A stretch of DNA of 31,382 nt, taken from the NCBI GenBank assembly GCA_041580375.1, contig JBFGDZ010000017.1, positions 1 through 31,382 on the forward strand. Direction: 5' to 3'. The DNA comes from JAPUIN01 sp041580375 (GTDB taxonomy: Bacteria; Acidobacteriota; Polarisedimenticolia; Gp22-AA2). The notes under the pieces are model-generated. The model saw only the letters and a list, made by a program, of their open reading frames with translations, made no database searches and was not told where the DNA came from. Below, in pieces: positions 1 through 9,863 of the stretch (the first letter of the stretch is position 1; each line of letters starts with the position of its first letter). The translations under genes and the position numbers were made by a program.

Positions 1-69
1 CGTGCGGTCGCGCGGCGCCGTCGGCTCCGCGGGCGCGTCGGTCACGGGGCACGGCGGGGGAGCGGGACC

Positions 70-960
70 GTGATCGACGGGCCGGCGGGGAGGGAGCGGC
101 CGGGCGTCCCGCGCGTCCCGCTGCGGGCGCTGGACACGCTCTGGTTCCAGGTGGGCGGCACGATCTGTAACCTGCGCTGCACGCATTGCTTCATCTCGTG
201 CTCGCCGGACAATCACAGCCACGCGATGATGTCCCTGGAGCAGGTGCGGGTCCACCTCGAGGACGCGGTCCGCCTCGGCGTGCGCGAGTATTATTTCACC
301 GGCGGCGAACCGTTCATGAACCGCGATCTGATGCCGATCCTCGAGGAGACGCTCCGATGCGGGCCCGTCTCGGTGCTCACCAACGGGCTGTTCCTCGATG
401 AGCAGCGATGCCGCCGGCTGCGCCGGATCGCCGACGGATCGGAGTACTCGCTCGAGATCCGGATCAGCCTGGACGGCTGGGGTCCGGAGGATCACGACGC
501 CGTCCGGGGGACGGGGACGTTCCAGAGGACGGTGGCGGGGATCCGCCGGCTCTGGGGAGCGGGATTGAATCCGATCATCACCGTCACCGAAGCGGCGAAG
601 GACGTCGGCTCCGGTGAGGGGCGGGCGCGCTTTCTGGATCGGCTGCGCGGCTTCGGCCTGACGAAGCCGCGGTTGAAAATTCTGCCGCTCTGGCGCATCG
701 GCGCCGAGCGCGAGCGCAGCCGAGGGTACGCCGAGTGGGAGAGGCTCACCCCGGACATGGTGACGGACGGGAGCCTCGCGGCGCTGCAGTGCAGCACCGG
801 ACGGATGGTCACGAGCCGCGGTGTGTACGTCTGCCCGATCCTCATCGAGTCGGAGCAGGCGCGCCTGGGTGAGCGGATCGGCGATTCGCTCCGCCCCTTC
901 GATCTGTCCCATCCGGCGTGCTACACCTGCCACGTGTCGGGCATGACCTGCTCCACATGA
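70..960 (+). CDS. Radical SAM protein with SPASM/twitch-like C-terminal cysteines
   Basis: A 296-aa cytosolic radical SAM enzyme. The N-terminal cluster motif CNLRCTHC (C33, C37, C40) would bind the [4Fe-4S] cluster that cleaves S-adenosylmethionine. YYFTGGEPF is the GGE motif for SAM binding. The C-terminal part carries further cysteines (QCST, a second about 14 residues later in YVCP, then CYTCHVSGMTC), the pattern of an auxiliary-cluster SPASM/twitch domain. The start is GTG at 70. A frame open from the window edge ends in a TGA at 71-73 that overlaps this GTG, so an upstream gene may be coupled. The stop overlaps the start of the metallophosphatase-like gene as ATGA at 957-960, which implies co-translation and a joint function. 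The substrate is unknown. The family assignment is sure, the reaction is not. Confidence 0.88.
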   Translation: MIDGPAGRERPGVPRVPLRALDTLWFQVGGTICNLRCTHCFISCSPDNHSHAMMSLEQVRVHLEDAVRLGVREYYFTGGEPFMNRDLMPILEETLRCGPVSVLTNGLFLDEQRCRRLRRIADGSEYSLEIRISLDGWGPEDHDAVRGTGTFQRTVAGIRRLWGAGLNPIITVTEAAKDVGSGEGRARFLDRLRGFGLTKPRLKILPLWRIGAERERSRGYAEWERLTPDMVTDGSLAALQCSTGRMVTSRGVYVCPILIESEQARLGERIGDSLRPFDLSHPACYTCHVSGMTCST

Positions 961-1775
961 ACACGCCGGAACCGCCCGGGGCCCCGCTCCGCCGCGCCGC
1001 ATTCTTCGGCGGCGTCTACAACAACGCGCCGGCCCTGCGCGCCGCCATCGACGACGCCCGCCGCCGCGGCGCCGAAGCGATCTACTGCCTCGGGGATCTC
1101 GGCGGGTTCGGACCCCACCCCGATCGCGTTCCCCGGATTCTCAGAGAGGAAGGCGTCAGGGTCATCCAGGGTAACTACGAGGAATCCGTCGGGCACGACC
1201 GGGAGGACTGCCAGTGCGGCTACACCGATCCCAGGGACAATGCGTTCGCCCAGATCGCCTATGACTACACGCGCGAGCGCACGCCGCCCTGGTGCAAAGC
1301 GTGGTACCGAGCGCTTCCGAAGACGCAGCGGATCGCCCTGGGCGGGCGGAGCGTCCTGCTCTGCCACGGATCGCCGCGTCGGCAGAACGAGTTCCTGTGG
1401 GAGTCCACATCCGCCGTGCCCTTCCTCGAGCGGCTGCTCCGCGAGCATCGCACCGACGCCATTCTCTGCACGCACTCCGGGCTGCACTGGGCCCGTTCGC
1501 TGCCGTCCGGTGGCCAGGTCGTCAACGTCGGAGTCCTCGGCCGGCCCGCGAACGACGGGCGCACCAACGTCTGGTACGCCTGGCTGGAGGAGGACCGGCC
1601 GGGCGAACCGTTCCGCGTCGAGTTCGTGCCCATCGACTACGACCATGAACGCTTCGCCGCCGAGATGCGGCGGGAGACGCTTCCGGAGGAGTTCGTCGAG
1701 ACCATCCTGACGGGATGGTGGACCACCTGTCTCGAGATCCTGCCCGCGCGGGAACGGGAGCGCGGGCGCCACTGA
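957..1775 (+). CDS. Metallophosphatase-like protein, partner of the radical SAM protein
   Basis: A 272-aa calcineurin-like phosphoesterase-fold protein. The ATG at 957 is preferred over an in-frame start at 918 because it forms the ATGA overlap with the radical SAM stop. Visible metal-site motifs are LGDLGGFGP (the GD motif), QGNYEE (in place of GNHD/E), LCHGSPR and CTHSGLHW (the GH/HxH region), with N in VVNVGVLG. The first motif of the fold, normally DxHGN, reads GGVYNN here, so the first aspartate and histidine ligands are absent. The C-terminus carries a TGWWTTCLEILP block. Activity may be altered, or the protein may bind rather than hydrolyse its ligand. Its tight coupling to the radical SAM gene suggests one pathway, identity unknown. 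Confidence 0.8.
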   Translation: MNTPEPPGAPLRRAAFFGGVYNNAPALRAAIDDARRRGAEAIYCLGDLGGFGPHPDRVPRILREEGVRVIQGNYEESVGHDREDCQCGYTDPRDNAFAQIAYDYTRERTPPWCKAWYRALPKTQRIALGGRSVLLCHGSPRRQNEFLWESTSAVPFLERLLREHRTDAILCTHSGLHWARSLPSGGQVVNVGVLGRPANDGRTNVWYAWLEEDRPGEPFRVEFVPIDYDHERFAAEMRRETLPEEFVETILTGWWTTCLEILPARERERGRH

Positions 1776-1782
1776 GTGGTCA

Positions 1783-1812
1783 TTGCGATCCACGTGCTTG
1801 ACCGGATAGAAT
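1783..1812 (+). promoter_or_regulatory. Predicted sigma-70 promoter of sdhCAB
   Basis: TTGCGA (1783-1788) and TAGAAT (1807-1812) are separated by 18 nt. TAGAAT matches the -10 consensus at 5 of 6 positions and TTGCGA the -35 at 4 of 6. The predicted start site near 1819 leaves a leader of about 32 nt containing GGAG (1838-1841), 9 nt before the sdhC ATG at 1851. A second TTGACC (1798-1803) has no good -10 partner. Confidence 0.55.
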
Positions 1813-1850
1813 CCACTTCCTCCAGATCGGCGCGAACGGAGACGAGCGCG

Positions 1851-2675
1851 ATGGCGCAGACGATCGCGGTAGGTGGACACCCGGCCGGCCGCGCTGCGAC
1901 GGTCCGGCCGGATCGCTGGTGGGTCGGTCCGCTGCTGACCTTCGTGGGGCTCATGGCCTTCGTCGTCTACACGACGTGGGCCGCGTTCCAGGGCGATCAT
2001 TATTTCCACGGCTCCTACCTGTCGCCACTTTACTCGCCCGTGCTCTTCGTCGAACCGTCGGCCGCCGGCGCGGCGCCGGCGGATCACGCGTGGTTCGGCG
2101 CCTGGCCCGACTGGTGGCCCGATTTCCTCCCGGCGTCGCCGGCCTTCTTCATCCTCGTGTTCCCGGCCGCGTTCCGGACCACCTGCTACTACTACCGCAA
2201 GGCCTATTACCGCTCCTTCTTCGGGACGCCGCCCGGATGCGCCGTGAATCCCGTCGGGCGCTCCGCCTACCGCGGGGAGACGTTTCTCCTCCTGTTTCAG
2301 AATCTGCACCGCTATGCGCTCTACGCCGCCGTCGTCTTCATCTTCATCCTGACGTACGACGCCCTGATCAGCTTCTTCCGCGGGGGTCGACTCGGCGTCG
2401 GCGTGGGCAGCGTCGTGCTCGTGATCAACGCGGTTCTTCTGGCCGCCTACACCTTCGGCTGTCATTCGCTGCGGCACCTGGCGGGCGGCCGGATGGATTG
2501 TTTCTCGTGCGACGGCGTCGTCAGTCCCCGTCACCGCGTCTGGAGGGGGATCTCCTGGCTGAACGCCCGTCACATGCAGTTCGCCTGGCTGAGCCTCTTC
2601 TGGGTCGGCTTCACCGACTTCTACATCCGGATGGTCTCCATGGGCGTCATCCCGGATCTGAGCACCTGGGGTTAG
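1851..2675 (+). CDS. sdhC: Succinate dehydrogenase membrane anchor subunit, Sdh1-type
   Basis: A 274-aa integral membrane protein with about five membrane segments (residues roughly 24-46, 96-110, 155-176, 184-204, 240-262). It anchors SdhAB and passes electrons to quinone. Identity rests on membership of a three-gene sdhCAB unit and on resemblance in length and gene order to the single-anchor Sdh1 of mycobacteria. The loop after segment four holds C204, H205, H209, C217 and C220 (FGCHSLRH then DCFSC), a Cys/His set that could bind a metal cluster; H153 is another candidate ligand. The ATG at 1851 is chosen over an in-frame GTG at 1776 because it has an SD (GGAG, 9 nt spacing) and because the predicted promoter lies between the two. 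The stop is 4 nt before the sdhA start. Confidence 0.85.
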   Translation: MAQTIAVGGHPAGRAATVRPDRWWVGPLLTFVGLMAFVVYTTWAAFQGDHYFHGSYLSPLYSPVLFVEPSAAGAAPADHAWFGAWPDWWPDFLPASPAFFILVFPAAFRTTCYYYRKAYYRSFFGTPPGCAVNPVGRSAYRGETFLLLFQNLHRYALYAAVVFIFILTYDALISFFRGGRLGVGVGSVVLVINAVLLAAYTFGCHSLRHLAGGRMDCFSCDGVVSPRHRVWRGISWLNARHMQFAWLSLFWVGFTDFYIRMVSMGVIPDLSTWG

Positions 2676-2679
2676 GAGC

Positions 2680-4509
2680 GTGGCCGATCTCTCCGAGCTC
2701 AAGACGTTCGAGCACGACGTCCTCGTGGTCGGCGCGGGGGGGGCGGGTCTGCGCGCCGCCATCGAGTGCGCCGCACTGGGGCTGAGCACCGGCATCGTCT
2801 GCAAATCGCTCCTGGGCAAGGCGCACACGGTGATGGCCGAGGGCGGCATGGCGGCGGCGCTCGGGGACGTCGACGCGCACGACAACTGGAAGATCCACTT
2901 CCGGGACACCATGCGCGGGGGAAAGTTCCTGAACCAGTGGCGCATGGCCGAGCTGCACGCGCGTCAGTCTCCCGATCGGGTGCGCGAGCTGGAGGACTGG
3001 GGCGCCGTGTTCGATCGCACGGCCAACGGACTCATCAGCCAGCGCAATTTCGGGGGGCACCGCTATCCGCGCCTCGCGCACGTCGGCGACCGGACCGGGC
3101 TGGAGATGATCCGGACTCTTCAGGATCATTCGATCCATCAGGGGATCCAGGTTTACATGGAATGCACGGGACTCGACCTCCTGCTGGACGCCGGGCGGAT
3201 CGCGGGCATGCTCGCTTATTTCCGGGAGACCGGCCGGTTCGCGGTGTTCCGCGCGCCCGCCGTCATCCTCTCGACGGGCGGCGGCGGAAGGGCGTGGCGC
3301 GTGACCTCGAACTCCTGGGAGTACACCGGCGACGGGCTGGCCATGGCGTACGAGGCGGGCGCGGAGCTGATGGACATGGAGTTCACGCAGTTCCATCCCA
3401 CCGGCATGGTCTGGCCGCCGTCCGTCAGGGGCATTCTCGTGACCGAGGGGGTCCGGGGCGACGGCGGCGTGCTGCTGAACAACAAGAAGGAACGCTTCAT
3501 GTTCCGCTACATCCCGGAGCGTTTCGCTCCCGAGACGGCGGCCACGGAGGAGGAGGCGAGCCGCTGGCTGCAGGGCGACCGGAAGGCCCGCCGCCCCCCC
3601 GAGCTCCTCACCCGGGACGTCGTGGCACGCGCGATCATGAGCGAGGTGAAGGAGGGAAGAGGTTCGCCGCACGGAGGCGTCTTCCTCGACATTGCCTCGA
3701 AGCTCCCGGCCGAGACGATCAAGGCGAAGCTGCCGTCGATGTATCACCAGTTCAAGGAGCTGGCGGAAGTCGACATCACCCGGGACTCGATGGAGGTCGG
3801 GCCGACGCTCCACTATTTCATGGGCGGCATCCGCGTCGATTCGGACAGCCAGCAGTCGACCGTACCCGGGCTGTTCGCCGCGGGGGAGTGCGCGGCGGGC
3901 ATGCACGGCGCCAACCGCCTCGGCGGCAATTCGCTCTCCGACCTGGTCGTGTTCGGACGGCTCGCCGGCCTGGGTGCGCGCGACTACATCCGGGCGATGA
4001 AGGAAAGACCGCGGGTCGACCAGGCCGGGGTGGATGCGGCGATCCGGCGCGCCACGGCGCCGCTGAACCGGGAGGCCGGGCTGAACCCCTTCGTGGTCCA
4101 TGAGGACCTCCAAGAGATGATGGGTCGCTGCGTCGGCATCGTCCGCACCGCGGAGGATCTCCGGACGGCGCTGAAGGAACTGGAGAGGCTGCGGGGCGAC
4201 GCGACGCGGGTCAAGGCGCACGGAGCCTCCCAGTACAACGCGGGCTGGCACGAGGCACTCGATCTGCGGTCGCTCCTGATCGTCGCCGAGGCGGTCGCCC
4301 GGGCGGCCCTCGCCCGCGAGGAGAGCCGCGGGGCGCACACCCGGATCGACTTTCCGGGCGAACGCGAGGAGTGGGGCCGGTTGAACGTCGTGATGCGCAA
4401 GGGAGCGTCGGGGATGGAGACCCGGCTGGACCGGCGGGGCGATCCGCCGGCTGAGCTGGCCGCCATCGCGCACGCCACCCTGGAGGAGCTGGAGGGACAG
4501 CGTGTCTGA
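2680..4509 (+). CDS. sdhA: Succinate dehydrogenase / fumarate reductase flavoprotein subunit
   Basis: A 609-aa flavoprotein that oxidises succinate to fumarate (or the reverse) on the inner face of the membrane. The N-terminal dinucleotide fold is VVGAGGAGLRAA (residues 16-27). H49 in KAHTVMAEGGM is the expected covalent FAD attachment site. Active-site segments QFHPTG, TEGVRGDGG and HYFMGGI, and the FAD-capping LFAAGECA and GANRLGGNSL, are all present. Length is normal for the family. The GTG start is 4 nt after the sdhC stop; the AGGAG at 2674-2678 overlaps that stop and leaves only 1 nt of spacing, so initiation is probably by translational coupling. No better start exists before the FAD motif. 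The C-terminus overlaps sdhB by 8 nt. Confidence 0.96.
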   Translation: MADLSELKTFEHDVLVVGAGGAGLRAAIECAALGLSTGIVCKSLLGKAHTVMAEGGMAAALGDVDAHDNWKIHFRDTMRGGKFLNQWRMAELHARQSPDRVRELEDWGAVFDRTANGLISQRNFGGHRYPRLAHVGDRTGLEMIRTLQDHSIHQGIQVYMECTGLDLLLDAGRIAGMLAYFRETGRFAVFRAPAVILSTGGGGRAWRVTSNSWEYTGDGLAMAYEAGAELMDMEFTQFHPTGMVWPPSVRGILVTEGVRGDGGVLLNNKKERFMFRYIPERFAPETAATEEEASRWLQGDRKARRPPELLTRDVVARAIMSEVKEGRGSPHGGVFLDIASKLPAETIKAKLPSMYHQFKELAEVDITRDSMEVGPTLHYFMGGIRVDSDSQQSTVPGLFAAGECAAGMHGANRLGGNSLSDLVVFGRLAGLGARDYIRAMKERPRVDQAGVDAAIRRATAPLNREAGLNPFVVHEDLQEMMGRCVGIVRTAEDLRTALKELERLRGDATRVKAHGASQYNAGWHEALDLRSLLIVAEAVARAALAREESRGAHTRIDFPGEREEWGRLNVVMRKGASGMETRLDRRGDPPAELAAIAHATLEELEGQRV

Positions 4510-5254
4510 GCGCGTGTTCCGCATCTGGCGGGGCGACGCCCGGGGAGGCGACTTCGCCGACTACCGGGTCGGCGTCGATCAGGGGATGGTGGTTCTCGAC
4601 GTCCTGCACCGCATCCAGGCGCAGCAGGCGAACGATCTCGCCATTCGCTGGAACTGCAAGGCGGGCAAGTGCGGCTCCTGCTCGATGGAGATCAACGGCC
4701 GGCCTCGTCTCGCCTGCATGACGCGGATGAACCAGTACGGGCCGGAGGAAACCCTGACGATCCAGCCCCTCAAGGCGTTCCCGGTCGTGAGTGATCTGGT
4801 GACGGACGTCTCCTGGAACTTCGAGCAGAATCGGCGCATACCCCCACTGAAGCCCCGCGCCCGGGACGCGGACGGCCATCACCGCCTCCGGCAGGAGGAC
4901 GTCGAGCGCGTCCAGGAGTTCCGCAAGTGCATCGAGTGCTTCCTGTGCCAGGACGTGTGCCACGTGCTGCGCGATCGCGGAGGGCGCGAGCGCTTCGTGG
5001 GGCCCCGATTCATGATCCGGCTCGCGTCCCTGGAGATGCACCCGCTCGACACGGAGGATCGGATCCCGGCCCTCCGGAAGGAGTTCGGCTCGGGTCTGTG
5101 CAACATCACCCGCTGCTGCACGGAGGTCTGCCCCGAGCACATCAACATCACGGACAACGGCATCATCCCGCTGAAGGAGCGCGTGGTCGACCGCTATTAC
5201 GATCCGCTGCTGGCGCTCCTGCGGTGGCTGAGGCGCCGGGGCCGGCGCGGCTGA
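4502..5254 (+). CDS. sdhB: Succinate dehydrogenase / fumarate reductase iron-sulfur subunit
   Basis: A 250-aa electron-transfer subunit carrying three iron-sulfur clusters from SdhA to the SdhC quinone site. The [2Fe-2S] ligands are CKAGKCGSC plus a following C in RLACMT. The ferredoxin-like half has CIECFLCQDVC and CNITRCCTEVCPE, which supply the [4Fe-4S] and [3Fe-4S] ligands. The GTG start lies inside the end of sdhA (8-nt overlap), the usual coupling for this unit. The tail is basic (RRRGRRG). All expected cysteines are in place, so the subunit looks functional. Confidence 0.95.
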   Translation: MSERVFRIWRGDARGGDFADYRVGVDQGMVVLDVLHRIQAQQANDLAIRWNCKAGKCGSCSMEINGRPRLACMTRMNQYGPEETLTIQPLKAFPVVSDLVTDVSWNFEQNRRIPPLKPRARDADGHHRLRQEDVERVQEFRKCIECFLCQDVCHVLRDRGGRERFVGPRFMIRLASLEMHPLDTEDRIPALRKEFGSGLCNITRCCTEVCPEHINITDNGIIPLKERVVDRYYDPLLALLRWLRRRGRRG

Positions 5255-5321
5255 TCGAAGCGCGCGGCCGGCCGGCGCGGCGGCTTGCGGGAACGGCCGG
5301 ACGATTCAGGGAGGAGGAGAC

Positions 5322-5699
5322 ATGCCTCGAGCGAAGCAGCTGACGGTCCAACTGGCGAACAAGATCGGGACGCTGGCGCAGGTGGCGACGGCGCTGGGGA
5401 AGGCGGGCGTGAACATGCGCGCGCTCGCCGTCTTCGAGGGGCGGGCCAAGATCATCGCGGAGAACCCCGAGAAGGGCCGGGAGGCGCTGCAGAAGCAGGG
5501 TCTTTACGCCTCGGTGGAGGATTGCCTGACGGTGGACATGGCCGACAAGCCCGGCTCGCTCGGGGAGATCTGCTCGAGCCTCGCCTCGGCCGGCATCAAC
5601 ATCGATTACGCCTACACGGGCATCACGCAGACGGCCGGCAAGGCCGTCGTGGTGATGGTCGTCTCCGACCTGGACAAGGCCGCCAAGATCGCGGGCTAG
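5322..5699 (+). CDS. Tandem ACT-domain protein
   Basis: A 125-aa protein made of two ACT domains, each beginning with a ligand-site pattern: NKIGTLAQVATALGKAGVNM (residues about 13-32) and DKPGSLGEICSSLASAGINI (about 75-94). ACT domains bind amino acids and regulate enzymes; stand-alone pairs like this have no fixed role. It has a strong SD (GGAGGAG, 5311-5317) just before the ATG. It lies 67 bp after sdhB on the same strand, so it may be read from the sdh transcript, although that gap is GC-rich and could hold its own start. No catalytic domain is fused. Function is not assignable beyond likely amino-acid sensing. Confidence 0.85.
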   Translation: MPRAKQLTVQLANKIGTLAQVATALGKAGVNMRALAVFEGRAKIIAENPEKGREALQKQGLYASVEDCLTVDMADKPGSLGEICSSLASAGINIDYAYTGITQTAGKAVVVMVVSDLDKAAKIAG

Positions 5700-5751
5700 G
5701 AAACCCTCCATGCCGCTCGCGCGCGGCCGAAGGGATGAGCCACGCGGGCGC

Positions 5752-7716
<1,965 letters not shown>

Positions 7717-7751
7717 GGTCACCTCACGGATGAATGCGCGTGGAGCGAATC

Positions 7752-7781
7752 ACTCTATTCAATGCCGGCTCGCACTGTCAA
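7752..7781 (-). promoter_or_regulatory. Predicted sigma-70 promoter of acsA
   Basis: Reading the minus strand, TTGACA (7781-7776) and TAGAGT (7757-7752) are 18 nt apart. The same two hexamers with the same spacer recur before the PilZ gene at 17941-17912. The predicted start near 7745 leaves a leader of about 29 nt with an SD. Confidence 0.65.
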
Positions 7782-7800
7782 TCGCGGGAGGCCGCCCGCT

Positions 7801-7829
7801 TTGACACGCCATCGGCGCTCGATTAGACT
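7801..7829 (+). promoter_or_regulatory. Predicted sigma-70 promoter of proline dehydrogenase
   Basis: A perfect TTGACA (7801-7806) and TAGACT (7824-7829) are separated by 17 nt. The transcript would start near 7836, leaving a short leader with GGAG at 7848-7851 before the GTG at 7861. Confidence 0.7.
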
Positions 7830-7860
7830 CTCCCCCCGTTCACATCCGGAGCCCGTGTCC

Positions 7861-8766
7861 GTGTCGGCCTTCAACACCATTCTCTCGCGATCGCTGCCGC
7901 TCGTTCCGCGCCCCATCGTGCGGCGCGTTTCGCGAAGGTACATCGCCGGGGATCGTCTCGAGGACGCCGTTCGCGTGGTGCGCGGATTGAACGAGCGGGG
8001 GTTCATGGCGACGCTCGACGTCCTGGGGGAGAGCGTGCTGAACCGCGCCGTCGTGGAGGCCGCGGTCGAGGAGTATCTGGCGGCCCTCCGCGTCATCGGC
8101 GAGGAGAGACTCGATTCCAACATTTCCGTCAAGCTGACCCAGGTCGGCCTCAAGATGGATCCCGGCCTCTGCCTCGAAAGCATGATCCGGATCGCAGGGA
8201 GCGCGCGCGATCGCGGCAACTTCGTCCGGATCGACATGGAGGACTCGAGCTGCACGAGCGGCACCCTGTCCCTGCAAGGCGAGCTGCGCCGCCGGGGCTT
8301 CGAGAATACGGGCCTCGTGCTCCAGGCCTACATGCGCCGCAGCCTGGCCGATGCCAGGGCCCTGCCCGAGGGATCCAACGTCCGGCTCTGCAAGGGGATC
8401 TACATCGAGCCGCGCGCCATCGCCTACAGGGATCGGACGGTCGTGCGGAAGAACTTCGTCCGGCTGCTCGAGGAGATGCTGGATCGCCGTTTCTACGTGG
8501 GGATCGCCACGCATGACGAGGAGCTGGTATGGGAGTCGATGAGGATCATCGACGAGCGGAAGCTGTCCGGAGACGCATACGAGTTCCAGATGCTGCTCGG
8601 CGTCGACGAGCCGCTGCGCGATCTGATCCGCCGGGACGGCCACCGGCTGCGCGTGTACGTCCCTTACGGGGCCCACTGGTACGACTACTCGCTGCGGCGG
8701 CTGAAGGAGAACCCCAGCATCGCGGGATACGTCCTCTCCGATCTTCTCTCCCGCAATCACGCCTGA
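7861..8766 (+). CDS. Proline dehydrogenase (monofunctional)
   Basis: A 301-aa FAD enzyme oxidising L-proline to pyrroline-5-carboxylate and delivering electrons to quinone. It is the monofunctional PRODH barrel, not a fused PutA. Motifs: SVKLTQVGL, VLQAYMRRS, RLCKGIYIEP, VGIATHDE, EFQMLLGV and VYVPYGAHWYDYSLRRLKENP (the last carries the substrate-binding arginines). Two in-frame GTGs occur (7855 and 7861); GGAG at 7848-7851 is 3 nt from the first and 9 nt from the second, so 7861 is preferred. The stop sits in a 16-bp palindrome shared with the stop of the convergent kinase gene. The P5C dehydrogenase partner is not in the window. Confidence 0.93.
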   Translation: MSAFNTILSRSLPLVPRPIVRRVSRRYIAGDRLEDAVRVVRGLNERGFMATLDVLGESVLNRAVVEAAVEEYLAALRVIGEERLDSNISVKLTQVGLKMDPGLCLESMIRIAGSARDRGNFVRIDMEDSSCTSGTLSLQGELRRRGFENTGLVLQAYMRRSLADARALPEGSNVRLCKGIYIEPRAIAYRDRTVVRKNFVRLLEEMLDRRFYVGIATHDEELVWESMRIIDERKLSGDAYEFQMLLGVDEPLRDLIRRDGHRLRVYVPYGAHWYDYSLRRLKENPSIAGYVLSDLLSRNHA

Positions 8767-8776
8767 GCGCTCAGGC
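8761..8776. repeat. Perfect 16-bp palindrome holding two convergent stop codons
   Basis: GCCTGAGC followed at once by GCTCAGGC. The proline dehydrogenase TGA (8764-8766) and the kinase TGA on the minus strand (8773-8771) both lie inside it. There is no T-tract on either side, so it is at best a weak bidirectional terminator core. Confidence 0.6.
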
Positions 8777-9775
8777 GATCTGCCGCCCGCGCTCCTCCGC
8801 CGTGTTCCTGGACAGCTCCTGGGGATGGGCGGTGCCCTCGCGACCGGGCCGGAGCGGCGCGGCCTGCTGAAAGGTGAGGGTCACGCGCGTACCTTCGAAC
8901 GGGCTGCTCTCCACCTGGATGTCCGCGCCGATGATGTCGAGCATCTGCTTTGCGGCCCACAGCCCGAGTCCGCCGCTCTTGTCCGGCTTGGTCGTGAAGA
9001 ACGGGTCGAAGACCTTTCCCAGGTGTTCGGGTTTCACGCCGATTCCGGTGTCGATCACGCGCGCCACGACGCGTTCGCCTTCGTGCCGTGTCTCGATCCG
9101 GATCGTGCCCCCCTCGAACGGTATCGACTCGACCGCATTGATGAGCACGTTGAGAATGGCGCCCTCGATGCGCTCGGCCGGACCGAAGACCGGGGGTATG
9201 ACGGCGTAGTGCTCCTCGATTCGGATGCGTTTCTCCTCCGCTCTGTGGCGACAGAGGAGGATGGCGTGCTGCAGCAGCGTGTTCACGCTGAAGGGCGCCC
9301 GTCCCGGTTTCGTCAGCGAATAGGACGCGAGATGGCGCAGGATCGCCTCGAGCTCGCGGATTCGAAGGCTCAGATTCTCGACGTGCGCCCGCGCGTTTCC
9401 GTCCGGCGAGAGTCTCGAAGACAGCGCCTCCGAGCCCGCCACGATGTCCCGGAGGGGCTCTTTCATCTGGTGCGCTGCGATCTCGAGGTAGGCGCCGAGC
9501 GAGCGATACGTGGCGATCTCCATGATGTGATCCTGACTGGCGCGCAACTCCTCGCGCAGGTTCAGGATCTCGGACCGCCGGCGCGCGTCCCGACGGCGAC
9601 ACGACGCCAGGAGCCCCGTCGCGAGCCCGGCGAACCCGAGGAGTCCCGCGATCACGATGCGCGCCCCGAGCCCGCCGGGATCCAGGATGAGATACGCCGA
9701 GGCCGCGAGCGCACCCGCGATCGCGCCCAGCATCGAGCTTCGGGTCCACAGGATCACGCCTCTGTCGACTCGCAT
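8771..9775 (-). CDS. Membrane-bound sensor histidine kinase
   Basis: A 334-aa kinase. Two N-terminal membrane segments (about residues 16-30 and 36-55) with almost no periplasmic part are followed by a coiled-coil (RRSEILNLREELRASQDHI). The phospho-acceptor box AAHQMKEPLRD and ATPase boxes ILNVLINAVES (N), DTGIGV (G1), VFDPFFTTK (F) and GGLGLWAAKQM (G2) follow. The ATG at 9775 is preferred over an upstream extension because GGGGAGG lies 7 nt before it. No response regulator gene is adjacent, so the target is unknown. The minimal sensor implies an intramembrane or cytosolic signal. Confidence 0.88.
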   Translation of the reverse strand: MRVDRGVILWTRSSMLGAIAGALAASAYLILDPGGLGARIVIAGLLGFAGLATGLLASCRRRDARRRSEILNLREELRASQDHIMEIATYRSLGAYLEIAAHQMKEPLRDIVAGSEALSSRLSPDGNARAHVENLSLRIRELEAILRHLASYSLTKPGRAPFSVNTLLQHAILLCRHRAEEKRIRIEEHYAVIPPVFGPAERIEGAILNVLINAVESIPFEGGTIRIETRHEGERVVARVIDTGIGVKPEHLGKVFDPFFTTKPDKSGGLGLWAAKQMLDIIGADIQVESSPFEGTRVTLTFQQAAPLRPGREGTAHPQELSRNTAEERGRQIA

Positions 9776-9863
9776 CCCCAGTCCTCCCCGGAGCGCGTTC
9801 GGAACGAAAATCGCCTCTCGCGAGCGCCGCGCGCGAGGCTCTGCGAAGGGCCCCGACCTGCTC

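Noticed and set aside
2..73. Frame open from the window edge ending in a TGA at 71-73 that overlaps the GTG of the radical SAM gene
   Set aside because: It could be the end of an upstream coupled gene, but the 23 visible residues are low-complexity Gly/Ala/Arg and another frame is also open, so it cannot be called.
921..2945. Very long antisense open frame (over 600 codons) opposite the metallophosphatase-like gene, sdhC and the start of sdhA
   Set aside because: A shadow caused by high GC; the protein is Arg/Gly/Asp-rich with no domain, and the plus-strand genes have clear family motifs.
2647..4524. Long antisense open frame opposite sdhA
   Set aside because: Composition-driven shadow of a certain gene; no motifs or SD.
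5240..5281. Direct repeat of GGCCGGCGCGGC around the end of sdhB
   Set aside because: Short and fully explained by local GC-rich composition.
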